Origin: Betaproteobacteria bacterium
GTDB lineage: Bacteria; Pseudomonadota; Gammaproteobacteria; Burkholderiales; SG8-41
Assembly (NCBI GenBank): GCA_025356695.1
Contig: JANXSE010000289.1
Coordinates: forward strand, 1-24,832
Length of the DNA stretch: 24,832 bases
Direction of reading: 5' to 3'
Made by a program: the position numbers and the translations under genes. Positions 14,609 to 21,690 of this stretch are shown here, piece by piece; position 1 is the first letter of the stretch, and each line of letters opens with the position of its first letter. Under the pieces are notes generated by a model, which did not search any database, was not told the DNA's origin, and saw only the letters and a program-made list of their open reading frames with translations.

Positions 14609-15463
14609 ATGACACTTAAATATCCGCTGGTGCACATCGACGACGTCCGCCCCGAGAACATGAAGGAAGGCGAAGGCTGGGCGATTTCCGAATTTCGTCT
14701 GCCTATTTCCGGAAAGAACGGCAGTACGACGACCGTCTTTCATGCGAAGTTCCGGCCCGGCTCGACGCATGCCAAACATCTGCACAGCCGCTGTCCCGAG
14801 ATCGCGGTGTATCTGCAGGGCCACGGCACCGTCGGCCAGAGCAACGAGCGCACCGAAATCCGCGCCGGTCATTGCCGTCTGATGCCGCCGGGCTCGGAGC
14901 ATTTCTTTCACAACGAAACCAAAGACCAGGAAGCGATGGTGATCGGTTTTTACGTCGGCGCGAAAGATGTTGCCGACACTGGTTATGAATTCTGCGGCCA
15001 TGTCACCGAGGCGGACCTCAAGATGCCGCGCGCACAGGGGCTTAAAGAAGGCGTGCTCGTGCACATCGACGACGTGAAGCCGGAAAAGATGGCGGCGAAG
15101 GACGGCTGGAACATCACCGATTTTCGTTTGCCGCTGGGAAAACACAACGGCAGCACGACGACGCTGTTCTGGGCGAAGTTCATGCCGGGCGCGGTGCACA
15201 AGAAACACCGCCATGACCGCTGCGACGAAATTTATTACGTTATCCGCGGCCGCGGCATCGCCGGTGCGGGGACCGATCGCGCCGAGGTGCGCGGCGGACA
15301 CTTTCATTGCATCCCGAAGGGCACCGAACATTTTCTGCAGAACACCAGTGCCACCGAACCGCTCGAAGTGATCGGCATTTACATCGACGCCGGCAGCGTC
15401 GAGGAAACCGGTTACGTCTACATGGGTGATGTAACGGCGGCGGATCTCAAACTGCCATCATAG
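14609..15463 (+). CDS. Two-domain cupin (bicupin) protein
   Basis: A 284-residue protein of two consecutive cupin domains of about 140 residues each. Both carry both cupin motifs in full. Motif 1 is G(x5)HxH(x4)E(x6)G: GSTHAKHLHSRCPE in the first half, GAVHKKHRHDRCDE in the second. Motif 2 is G(x5)PxG(x2)H(x3)N: GHCRLMPPGSEHFFHN and GHFHCIPKGTEHFLQN. Each domain should therefore bind one metal through three His and one Glu. Both halves start with VHIDDV. No signal peptide, so cytoplasmic. Bicupins include dioxygenases, decarboxylases and isomerases; the exact reaction is not evident. ATG 14609 has GGAG six bases upstream; ATG 14597 lacks this. It follows the cytochrome gene by 41 bases, likely in one operon. 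Confidence 0.85.
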   Translation: MTLKYPLVHIDDVRPENMKEGEGWAISEFRLPISGKNGSTTTVFHAKFRPGSTHAKHLHSRCPEIAVYLQGHGTVGQSNERTEIRAGHCRLMPPGSEHFFHNETKDQEAMVIGFYVGAKDVADTGYEFCGHVTEADLKMPRAQGLKEGVLVHIDDVKPEKMAAKDGWNITDFRLPLGKHNGSTTTLFWAKFMPGAVHKKHRHDRCDEIYYVIRGRGIAGAGTDRAEVRGGHFHCIPKGTEHFLQNTSATEPLEVIGIYIDAGSVEETGYVYMGDVTAADLKLPS

Positions 15464-15474
15464 TGTTTGAAAAA

Positions 15475-15508
15475 CTCCCTCGCCCTGCGATAGCGGGGGG
15501 GGAGGGAG
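15475..15508. terminator. GC-rich hairpin between convergent genes
   Basis: Arms CTCCCTC (15475-15481) and GAGGGAG (15502-15508), extendable through CCC and the G run, lie between the cupin stop and the end of Bug receptor 5. A run of A precedes the left arm, so on the minus strand the hairpin would be followed by T residues, as in a rho-independent terminator for receptor 5. Confidence 0.5.
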
Positions 15509-15514
15509 CAAGCA

Positions 15515-16495
15515 TTACTCAGGCTGAATTCCCGCCGCCTTGACGATCTCGCGCATCTGCGCAGTGCCCTGTCTGATGGTGTCGCTCATCTGCTCCGGGG
15601 TGCTGTAGCGCGTGAACACACCCATGGCGGCAAATTTTTCCTGCACGTCCGGCTGCTTCATGAATTGCGCGATGTCCGCGTTGATGCGGTTGATGATGGC
15701 CGCCGGCGTGCCGCGCGGAACTACCACGCCCCACCACTGCGCCGGGAAAGCGTGATTGAGCCCGGCCTCGGGCATGGTCGGCACATTCGGCAATGCCGCC
15801 GAGCGTTGTTCGCTGGTGACGGCGAGTGCGCGCAGGCGACCGCTTTGCACCTGCGGCACCGCCGGCACCATGTCCGAGAACACGACATCAATTTGGCCGC
15901 CAACGAGATCGGTCACCGCTAGCACGCCGCCCTTGTAAGGCACATGCGTCATCTTCACGCCAGCCACCGCCTTGAACACTTCGCCGGTGACGTGTGAAGT
16001 GGTGCCGACACCGCCCGAGCCGAAACTCAGTTTGTCGGGACGCGCTTTCGCCAGCGCGATGAGTTGCGCCACGTTTTGCGCCGGCACCGACGGATGTACC
16101 ACCAGCACCATGCCGGCCGCCGAGACGAGCGAGACCGGCGCGAAATCGTTCTGCGGGTCCCAGTTGAGTTTCTTGTAGAGAAACTGGTTGGTCACCATCG
16201 CCGCACCGCTGGTCAGGAGTAGCGTATAGCCGTCAGGCGCGGCTTTGGCGGCAAGTTCGTGGCCGATGTTGGCGGCCGCCCCCGGGCGGTTGTCAACGAT
16301 GACCTGGCGGCCGAAGGCGTCGGCGAGTTTTTGCGCGACGATGCGCGCCATCACGTCGCTGGTGCCGCCGGGCGGATAGGGCGCGATCATGCGCACCGGC
16401 TTCACCGGGTAGGACTGCGCGGCGATCGCGCTGGCGCCGAGACACAGTGCGGCGGTGGTGAGCAGCCGGATGTTTTTGCGAGCATGACCGGTCAT
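15515..16495 (-). CDS. Bug/TctC-family periplasmic solute receptor 5
   Basis: A 326-residue Bug receptor. Signal peptide with hydrophobic core LLTTAALCLGASAIAAQ. Ligand loop APYPPGGTSDVMARI, then GRQVIVDNRPGAAANIG, PDGYTLLLTSGAAMV, DFAPVSLVSA, HVPYKGGVLAVTD, and the C-terminal KAAGIQPE. All family positions are canonical. GGGGAC lies six to eight bases before ATG 16495; an upstream in-frame ATG at 16510 lacks a ribosome binding site. It is the second of two receptors on the minus strand, 47 bases after receptor 6, so both probably share a transcript. Sequence differences show they are old paralogues, not a recent duplication. Confidence 0.93.
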   Translation of the reverse strand: MTGHARKNIRLLTTAALCLGASAIAAQSYPVKPVRMIAPYPPGGTSDVMARIVAQKLADAFGRQVIVDNRPGAAANIGHELAAKAAPDGYTLLLTSGAAMVTNQFLYKKLNWDPQNDFAPVSLVSAAGMVLVVHPSVPAQNVAQLIALAKARPDKLSFGSGGVGTTSHVTGEVFKAVAGVKMTHVPYKGGVLAVTDLVGGQIDVVFSDMVPAVPQVQSGRLRALAVTSEQRSAALPNVPTMPEAGLNHAFPAQWWGVVVPRGTPAAIINRINADIAQFMKQPDVQEKFAAMGVFTRYSTPEQMSDTIRQGTAQMREIVKAAGIQPE

Positions 16496-16542
16496 TGAAG
16501 TCCCCGACACTCAATCAAAATACCAACGCCCGGCGTGTGCGC

Positions 16543-17514
16543 CTAATCCGCGCGCGCGCCGGATTCCCTGACGATGACGGCAAAGCGCGATTGCTCGCTC
16601 TTGATGAAAGCGGCAAATTCCTCCGGCGTGTTGCTGGTCGGCGAGGTCGCCTGCGTGCCGAGCGCGCGGATCAGTTCGGCCGATTGCGCGGCCTTGCGGA
16701 TTTCGACATTCAGTTTCTGGATAATTGCCGGCGGCGTGCGCGCTGGCGCGAGGATGCCGTTCCACAGCGAGAAGTTCATGTTCCTGACACCCGCCTCGGC
16801 GAAAGTCGGCGTATCGGCGAAGTAATCCATGCGCTGCGTGCTGGTGACCGCGATCGGCGTCAGGCGTCCGCCCTTGACGTGGGCGGCGACGGTGCCGACA
16901 CCGCTGAAGGCCATCTGTACCTGACCGGCGAGCAGATCGACGGTGACCGGTGCGGCGCCCTTGTACGGGATATGCAGCAGCTGCGCGCCGATCTCGCGGC
17001 CGAAGACGTGACCGGTGAGATGCTGAATGCTGCCGCTGCCGAGCGAACCGTAGGCCAGTTGACCCGGTTTGGTTTTGGCCAGCGCGATGAGTTCCCGGAT
17101 GTTGTGCGCGCCGATGTTCGGATGCACGACGAGGATCAGCGGATTGAGCGAGGTGATCGACACCGGCGCGAAGTCGCGCTCCGAGTCGTACGGCAGTTTC
17201 AGATAGATGTACTGGTTGATCGAAATGGTCGAGATATTGGTCTGGATCAGCGTGTAACCGTCGGCCGGCGCTTTTGCCAGAGCGTCCATTGCAATGATGC
17301 CCGCGGCCCCGCCACGGTTGTCGATGACGAATTGCTGGCCGAACGCCTTGGAGAGTTGCATGGCGTAGTTGCGCGCAACAAAATCGGCGCCGCCACCGGG
17401 CGGCACCGGCACAATGAAGCGGATCGGCTTGTTCGGAAACGGTTGCGCTTGTATGGGGGCCGCCGGCAAGGCGCAGGCAAGTGCCGCGATCATGATGCGT
17501 GCAGTCATAGCCAC
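16543..17514 (-). CDS. Bug/TctC-family periplasmic solute receptor 6
   Basis: A 323-residue Bug receptor with signal peptide ending APIQAQ (about residue 24). Ligand loop VPVPPGGGADFVARN, then GQQFVIDNRGGAAGIIA, DGYTLIQTNISTI, YDSERDFAPVSI, HIPYKGAAPVTVD and WNGILAPA. The last residues RESGARAD depart from the usual GIKPE ending. The start is GTG at 17514: GGAGGAG lies seven bases before it, while the ATG two codons later is 13 bases away. It heads a probable two-receptor operon and is divergent from the alpha/beta hydrolase by 98 bases. Confidence 0.92.
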   Translation of the reverse strand: MAMTARIMIAALACALPAAPIQAQPFPNKPIRFIVPVPPGGGADFVARNYAMQLSKAFGQQFVIDNRGGAAGIIAMDALAKAPADGYTLIQTNISTISINQYIYLKLPYDSERDFAPVSITSLNPLILVVHPNIGAHNIRELIALAKTKPGQLAYGSLGSGSIQHLTGHVFGREIGAQLLHIPYKGAAPVTVDLLAGQVQMAFSGVGTVAAHVKGGRLTPIAVTSTQRMDYFADTPTFAEAGVRNMNFSLWNGILAPARTPPAIIQKLNVEIRKAAQSAELIRALGTQATSPTSNTPEEFAAFIKSEQSRFAVIVRESGARAD

Positions 17515-17559
17515 TGTGGTTCTCCTCCGGAATGCGCTGCCGCGGAATGGTGCGGCTTC

Positions 17560-17601
17560 TTGTCATGCTAGTATAACTTTGATACTTCACTTCATCGTCA
17601 A
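17560..17601. promoter_or_regulatory. Possible divergent promoter region
   Basis: AT-rich patch in an otherwise GC-rich 98-base gap between divergent genes. On the minus strand TTGACG (17596-17601) and TATACT (17570-17575) resemble sigma-70 elements but are 20 bases apart, longer than optimal. On the plus strand TTGTCA (17560-17565) precedes GATACT (17581-17586) by 15 bases. Neither pair is convincing alone; the patch is simply the best candidate for control of receptor 6 and the hydrolase. Confidence 0.3.
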
Positions 17602-17612
17602 AGAAAATCACC

Positions 17613-18704
17613 ATGAGCCAGCGCAGCGCCGACCTCGTCACCACCGACCGTTTTGTCACCCATGTCTCCACCGTGCCCGCGATCAAGGGCCAGGTCACCG
17701 GTTTGTTTCTGCGCGAACGCGCGCTGGCTTCAACATTGGCAAAGAAATCGCCGCGGGTGGTGCTGATGGTGCACGGTGGTTTTGCGCCGGCCACCGTCGC
17801 CTACGATCTGCAATACAAGGACTACAGCCTGATGGCGGCGCTGGCGCGCGAAGGCTACGACGTCTTCGCACTGTCGCACACCGGTTATGCGCCGTCGCCG
17901 CGGCCGCTGATGGACGACCCCTGCAACGTCGATAAAGAGTTCCAGCATGAACTGGTTCCGCACGTGCTGCCGGGCCCGGCGGTGCCGCGTTTCCCGTACA
18001 AGCTGGTGTCGAGCCGCACCGAGTGGGATGAGCTCGAAACGGTGGTCGATTACATCTGCAAGTTGCGCAACATCGAGCGCATTTCATTTCTCGGCTGGTC
18101 GACCGGCACGCCGCGCGCCGGTGGTTACGCCGCGTTGCATCCGGATCGTGTCGACAAACTTGTCATGTTCGGCATCGCGCCGTTTTTCCAGCCCGACACG
18201 CCGCCGGCGCAGATACCCGAGCCCGGTTCGCCGATGATTCTGCAGAGCCGCGAGTTTTTGCTGCACAACCGCTGGCAGGACAATATCCACGACCCCGCCC
18301 AGCTCGAAGATCCGGCGGTGTGCGATGCGGTGTGGCGCGAGCTGATGGAAGTCGACACGGTAGGCGCGCAATGGGCGCGCGATGGCAAGGGCATCATGCG
18401 CGCACCCAACCGCATGAACTTCGGCTGGAAAGCCAGCCTCGCCAAAATCAAGGCGCCGACATTGATGCTGCTTGGCGAATTCGACAGCTACGCCAAACGC
18501 ATCGAGGCCTGGCACGCGCTGGCCGCGCCGCAGCGCATGTTCATCAAGGTCGCGCAGTCCACGCACTTCATGCAGTTCGAGCGCAGCCGGCATTTGTTGA
18601 TTCGTGCCGCCGCGTCGTGGTTTGCCGATGGTGCAGTGGATGGGCTGTCGGGTGGTGAGCATTTTGCGGATATTTCGGGGAAGATCAGCGCACAGAAAGC
18701 GTGA
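17613..18704 (+). CDS. Alpha/beta hydrolase (poly-hydroxyalkanoate synthase/depolymerase-like)
   Basis: A 363-residue cytoplasmic alpha/beta-hydrolase. Seen: oxyanion-hole segment VVLMVHGGFAPA (residues 49-60), nucleophile elbow GWSTG with S163, candidate acid D291 in LLGEFDSY, and catalytic histidine H318 in AQSTHFMQFE. The order and spacing of the triad are correct, so the enzyme looks active. Between strands it carries a large lid region (residues 185-270). No signal peptide. Family members hydrolyse esters, lactones or C-C bonds of ring-cleavage products; the substrate is not evident. ATG 17613 gives the full domain. It is divergent from receptor 6 and is followed by a long structured intergenic element. 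Confidence 0.85.
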   Translation: MSQRSADLVTTDRFVTHVSTVPAIKGQVTGLFLRERALASTLAKKSPRVVLMVHGGFAPATVAYDLQYKDYSLMAALAREGYDVFALSHTGYAPSPRPLMDDPCNVDKEFQHELVPHVLPGPAVPRFPYKLVSSRTEWDELETVVDYICKLRNIERISFLGWSTGTPRAGGYAALHPDRVDKLVMFGIAPFFQPDTPPAQIPEPGSPMILQSREFLLHNRWQDNIHDPAQLEDPAVCDAVWRELMEVDTVGAQWARDGKGIMRAPNRMNFGWKASLAKIKAPTLMLLGEFDSYAKRIEAWHALAAPQRMFIKVAQSTHFMQFERSRHLLIRAAASWFADGAVDGLSGGEHFADISGKISAQKA

Positions 18705-18816
18705 TCTGGGCGGGGTAGGGTGCGCACCGCGCACGCGGCTGGACATTTAAAGTTGGGTGCTGTGCGGATTATTCGATACGCGGTGCTTCAACTTCGCCGG
18801 GGGCAGCCCGGCGGCT

Positions 18817-18850
18817 GGTTACTTTTCTTGAACCGCCAAGAAAAGTAACC
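18817..18850. repeat. Perfect 14-base inverted repeat
   Basis: GGTTACTTTTCTTG (18817-18830), six-base loop AACCGC, CAAGAAAAGTAACC (18837-18850). It is followed by AAAAGAA. From memory, very similar TTACTTTTCTT...AAGAAAAGTAAC segments with the same downstream context occur in many beta- and gammaproteobacterial genomes, so this is probably one end of a dispersed element. Confidence 0.85.
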
Positions 18851-18926
18851 AAAAGAAGCGGCCCCTGGTTCGCCGGCCCTTCGGGCTCCCCTCCGCTGCT
18901 CGACCCATCGGGCGGCTGCGGAACTC

Positions 18927-18951
18927 GCCCTTGTCACGTTGTGATAAGGGC
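18927..18951. repeat. 11-base hairpin within the same element
   Basis: GCCCTTGTCAC (18927-18937), loop GTT, GTGATAAGGGC (18941-18951). One G-T wobble, otherwise perfect. It lies 76 bases after the 14-base inverted repeat and would be a stable RNA hairpin on either strand. Confidence 0.75.
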
Positions 18952-19044
18952 TCAGACAGGCCTCGCCGACTTCCCCCGATGTGTCTGTACTGCTCGGCGG
19001 CTCGCAAGGGGACGTGTGCTAAAAGCGCTTTGCGATTTGTGCAG

Positions 19045-19076
19045 CGTTGGTATCGCTTCGCTCCACCCATCCTGCG
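19045..19076. repeat. REP-like segment, family C
   Basis: CGTTGGTATCGCTTCGCTCC then ACCCATCCTGCG. Read on the minus strand this is the familiar proteobacterial intergenic motif GGATGGGTGGAGCGAAGCGA. Only one copy was found in the window. It ends 26 bases before the quinone oxidoreductase stop codon and could act in 3-prime-end formation. Confidence 0.6.
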
Positions 19077-19101
19077 TCGTCGTGATTTTTTTCGTATCGC
19101 G

Positions 19102-20091
19102 CTACAACGTGAGATCAACCACGACCGTGCCGCGCTTCGTGCCCGCCTGCACCGTATCGTGCGCATCTGCGGTCTTGGCGAGCGGGTACACCGACGAAAT
19201 CGTGTGTTGCATGCCGCCTTCGCGCAGCCATTGCGTGATGTCGTCCTGCGCACGGTGGCGTTGCGCCAGCGGCACGCCGTTCAAGACAATTCCTGATAGC
19301 GTGAGATTGCGCCGCATGAAATCGTCGGCTGGGAACACCGGCGTCAGATTGCCCTTGGTGGCGAAGTAGGCCATGGTGCCGCCGGCCGCCATTAGCGGCA
19401 CCAGCAGGCCGACGTTTGCGCCAAAATCGAGATCGACGACGTGCGCCAACCCTTTCCCGAGGGTGAATGTACGAATTGCGGTGGCGACGTCGTCGGTTTT
19501 GTAATTCACCGTCACGTCGGCGCCCGCGGCTTTGGTGTGTGCGGCTTTGTCAGCGGAGCTCACGGTAGTAATGACGCGCGCGCCGAAACGCTTCGCCCAT
19601 TGCACCGCGTAGTGGCCGACAGCGCCGCCGCCGCCGCTGATGAAGACATTGCGGCCCTTGATGTCGCCGCCACGACTGACTGCAACGTGCGCCGTCATCG
19701 CCGGAATGCCGAGGCAGGCGCCTTCCGCGAAACTGGCATTGCGTGGTAGTTCGCGCACGAGGTCGTCGCTGATGGTGATGTATTCGGCGGCGGTGCCGAA
19801 GACGCGGCCGTTTCTTTGTCCATTGTAGAGCCAGACGCGTTTGCCGATCAGCGCGCGATCGGCGCCGCGGCCGGCCTCATCGACGATGCCGGAGCCGTCG
19901 CTGTTCGGAATGATCAGCGGGCCGTCCATTTGAAAATTCGGCCCCGCACGGCGGTAGATGTCGGCGGGGTTGACGCTCGAGGCATGGAGTTTGATTCGCA
20001 CTTCACCGGCAGCGGCATGCGGCTCGGATTGTTCGCCGAATTGCAATACGTCGTGCGCCGCGCCCTGGCGCGTGTACCAGATTGCTTTCAT
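19102..20091 (-). CDS. Zinc-independent quinone oxidoreductase (MDR family)
   Basis: A 329-residue medium-chain dehydrogenase/reductase of the quinone oxidoreductase type. Seen: N-terminal catalytic domain with HASSVNPADIYRRAG and IPNSDGSGIV, NADPH-binding motif ISGGGGAVGHYAVQWAKRFG (about residues 151-170) with AKxxGA following, and no cysteine-rich structural zinc lobe or zinc-binding catalytic residues. It should reduce quinones or activated alkenes with NADPH in the cytoplasm. It starts only nine bases after the stop of Bug receptor 7, and AGGAA of its ribosome binding site overlaps that stop region, so the two genes are almost certainly co-transcribed. Confidence 0.9.
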   Translation of the reverse strand: MKAIWYTRQGAAHDVLQFGEQSEPHAAAGEVRIKLHASSVNPADIYRRAGPNFQMDGPLIIPNSDGSGIVDEAGRGADRALIGKRVWLYNGQRNGRVFGTAAEYITISDDLVRELPRNASFAEGACLGIPAMTAHVAVSRGGDIKGRNVFISGGGGAVGHYAVQWAKRFGARVITTVSSADKAAHTKAAGADVTVNYKTDDVATAIRTFTLGKGLAHVVDLDFGANVGLLVPLMAAGGTMAYFATKGNLTPVFPADDFMRRNLTLSGIVLNGVPLAQRHRAQDDITQWLREGGMQHTISSVYPLAKTADAHDTVQAGTKRGTVVVDLTL

Positions 20092-20100
20092 TGGTGATTC

Positions 20101-21063
20101 CTAATCGGGTTTCAGATTGGCTTCGCGCACGAGCTTACCCCAGCGCTCGGCTTCGCTGGCGATGAAGGCCTGCGCGGCATCCGGCGCATCAGCCACGACT
20201 TCGAAGGCCTGATCGCGGATTTTCTGCGTCATCTCCGGTTGTTTCAAGGCATCGACCACCGCCTTGTTGATGGCGTTGAGCACCGGTCGCGGAATGCCGG
20301 CCGGCACCAGCAGCGCGGTCCAGCTCGTGATGGTCTGCGCCGGCAATCCCGCTTCCGCAGTTGTTGGAATATCCGGAATCAGCGCATGCCGCGACGGGCT
20401 GGCGATGGCGAGTGCGCGCAGTTTGCCGGAGCGGATGTGCATGATGGTTTCCGGCACGCCGGTGATGAGCATGTCTATTTCGCCGCCGAGCAGGCTGATG
20501 ACCGAGGGCGCGCCGCCCTTGAACGGAATGTGCTGGCCCTTGATGCCGGCGAGCTGGCGGTAGAGTTCAAAGGCGAGATGTTGCGGCGTGCCGTTACCGC
20601 TCGATCCGCCGTTCAGCATGCGCGTTTTGCCCAGTGCGGTGAGTTCCGGCAACGATTTCACCGGCAGGCTCGGATTGACCACCACCACCAGCGGCAGCGA
20701 GGCCAGCACCGACACCGCCTGGAAATCTTTCAGCAGGTTGTACGGCGAATCCGGAAACAGCGTGACGTTGATGGCGTGCGTGATGGTGATCGACAGCCAG
20801 GTGTAACCGTCGGCGGGGGATCTGGCGGCGATCATCGCGCCGATCATCGCGTTGCCGCCGGGGCGGTTGTCGACGACGACCGATTGTTTGAACGTGGTCG
20901 AGGTTTGCTGCGCAACGATGCGCGCCATCATGTCGCTGATGCCGCCGGGCGGGAAGGGCACGATGTAACGGATCGGTTTCGACGGAAAGGTTTCGGCGGC
21001 ACGCGAGACACCGCAGATCGCAACGATGAACAATGCGGCAACAACAAAAATTGTGCGCTTCAT
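20101..21063 (-). CDS. Bug/TctC-family periplasmic solute receptor 7
   Basis: A 320-residue Bug receptor. Signal peptide MKRTIFVVAALFIVAICGVS ending near RAAE. Ligand loop PFPPGGISDMMARI, then QSVVVDNRPGGNAMIGAM, DGYTWLSITITHAI, YNLLKDFQAVSVL, HIPFKGGAPSVIS (Phe replaces the usual Tyr) and the end REANLKPD. GGAGGAG lies just before ATG 21063. It is directly upstream of the quinone oxidoreductase with a nine-base gap, forming a receptor-enzyme operon. Divergent from the small exported protein at 21233. Confidence 0.93.
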   Translation of the reverse strand: MKRTIFVVAALFIVAICGVSRAAETFPSKPIRYIVPFPPGGISDMMARIVAQQTSTTFKQSVVVDNRPGGNAMIGAMIAARSPADGYTWLSITITHAINVTLFPDSPYNLLKDFQAVSVLASLPLVVVVNPSLPVKSLPELTALGKTRMLNGGSSGNGTPQHLAFELYRQLAGIKGQHIPFKGGAPSVISLLGGEIDMLITGVPETIMHIRSGKLRALAIASPSRHALIPDIPTTAEAGLPAQTITSWTALLVPAGIPRPVLNAINKAVVDALKQPEMTQKIRDQAFEVVADAPDAAQAFIASEAERWGKLVREANLKPD

Positions 21064-21232
21064 GGCTCCTCCGGTCAGGGGATGCTTTCGCTCTGCGGCG
21101 CAATGCACGCTATCATTATGCCATCGCGGCCGGCGACCGATGGCGGAATCGATGTGGATTGATACGGATCAACGGCACGGCCGGACCGCGGTGCGAGCAT
21201 CACCGCTTGTTTACTCAAGGAGGAGAATGCAC

Positions 21233-21640
21233 ATGAAGCCCGGAAAAATCATTGCATGTTCGATGTTTGCGGCGACGCTGCTCGCCGGCAATACTTATGC
21301 GCAACGCGTGAAGGTGGCGCCGGCGCCGGTGTTTTACGATGGTGCCGTTGAAGTGACGCTGCCCGCCGACAATACGTTCGAGATCAAGCTCGACGGCCTG
21401 AAGGCGGTGCGCGCGGTATGGATGACGTTTGCCGGTTATCCGAACGGCAGGCCGCCGCGCGATCCGCAGGTGATTAATCTGATGGAGGGCACCGCCACCC
21501 GGTGGGGAGCGCCCGAGGGCGGCTGCACCTACGAATTCAAAATCGTCAACGGCGCAGCACCTGCGGTCAGCATGGCGAAGACATCGATCTGCACGTTGCG
21601 CGACGGCGAGAAGGCGTTGTTCCGCGTTCTCGCGATGTAG
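21233..21640 (+). CDS. Small exported protein, function unknown
   Basis: A 135-residue protein with a signal peptide (MKPGKIIACSMFAATLLAGN, cleavage near TYAQ). The mature part looks beta-rich (AVEVTLPADNTFEIKLDGL, AVRAVWMTFAGYPNG) and has two cysteines (GGCTY and SICTL) that may form a disulfide. Ribosome binding site AAGGAGG at 21217-21223 lies nine bases before the ATG at 21233 but only three before an in-frame ATG at 21227, so 21233 is preferred. I do not recognise a family. Confidence 0.65.
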   Translation: MKPGKIIACSMFAATLLAGNTYAQRVKVAPAPVFYDGAVEVTLPADNTFEIKLDGLKAVRAVWMTFAGYPNGRPPRDPQVINLMEGTATRWGAPEGGCTYEFKIVNGAAPAVSMAKTSICTLRDGEKALFRVLAM

Positions 21641-21655
21641 CCGGACTTGCTGAAT

Positions 21656-21690
21656 GGCGCGGGCTGCCAGAGGGCGCCCGTGCCGTTTAT
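21656..21690 (+). terminator. Possible rho-independent terminator
   Basis: Arms GGCGCGGGC (21656-21664) and GCCCGTGCC (21676-21684) pair over nine positions with one G-U, loop of 11, followed by GTTTATT. It begins 15 bases after the stop of the small exported gene and precedes the end of the convergent hydrolase gene. Confidence 0.4.

Larger units (their letters stand above)
18705..19101. other. 397-base intergenic region filled by a structured repeat-like element
   Basis: Between the hydrolase stop and the quinone oxidoreductase stop (convergent). It contains a 14-base perfect inverted repeat (18817-18850), an 11-base hairpin (18927-18951), an AAAGCGCTTT palindrome (19022-19031) and a REP-like segment (19045-19076). 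No protein-coding gene is supported; the short frames that cross it lack ribosome binding sites and family motifs. Confidence 0.6.

Noticed and set aside
15515..17514. Receptors 5 and 6 as a recent tandem duplication
   Set aside because: Their loops, signal peptides and C-termini differ at most positions, so they are old paralogues that happen to be adjacent.
16495..17571. 358-residue open frame on the plus strand opposite receptor 6
   Set aside because: It lies entirely antisense to receptor 6, whose signal peptide and family motifs are clear; the antisense product is Arg/Asp/Gly-rich without a fold signature.
16511..17794. 427-residue minus-strand frame overlapping receptor 6
   Set aside because: Same strand, different frame; it covers part of the divergent hydrolase start and its composition is that of an off-frame translation.
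18819..19253. 144-residue minus-strand frame across the structured element
   Set aside because: Very Arg-rich, no ribosome binding site, and it runs into the quinone oxidoreductase coding region in another frame.
20239..21162. 307-residue open frame on the plus strand opposite receptor 7
   Set aside because: It is the antisense shadow of a GC-rich gene: composition is dominated by Arg, His and Gly, and no family motif or ribosome binding site is present.
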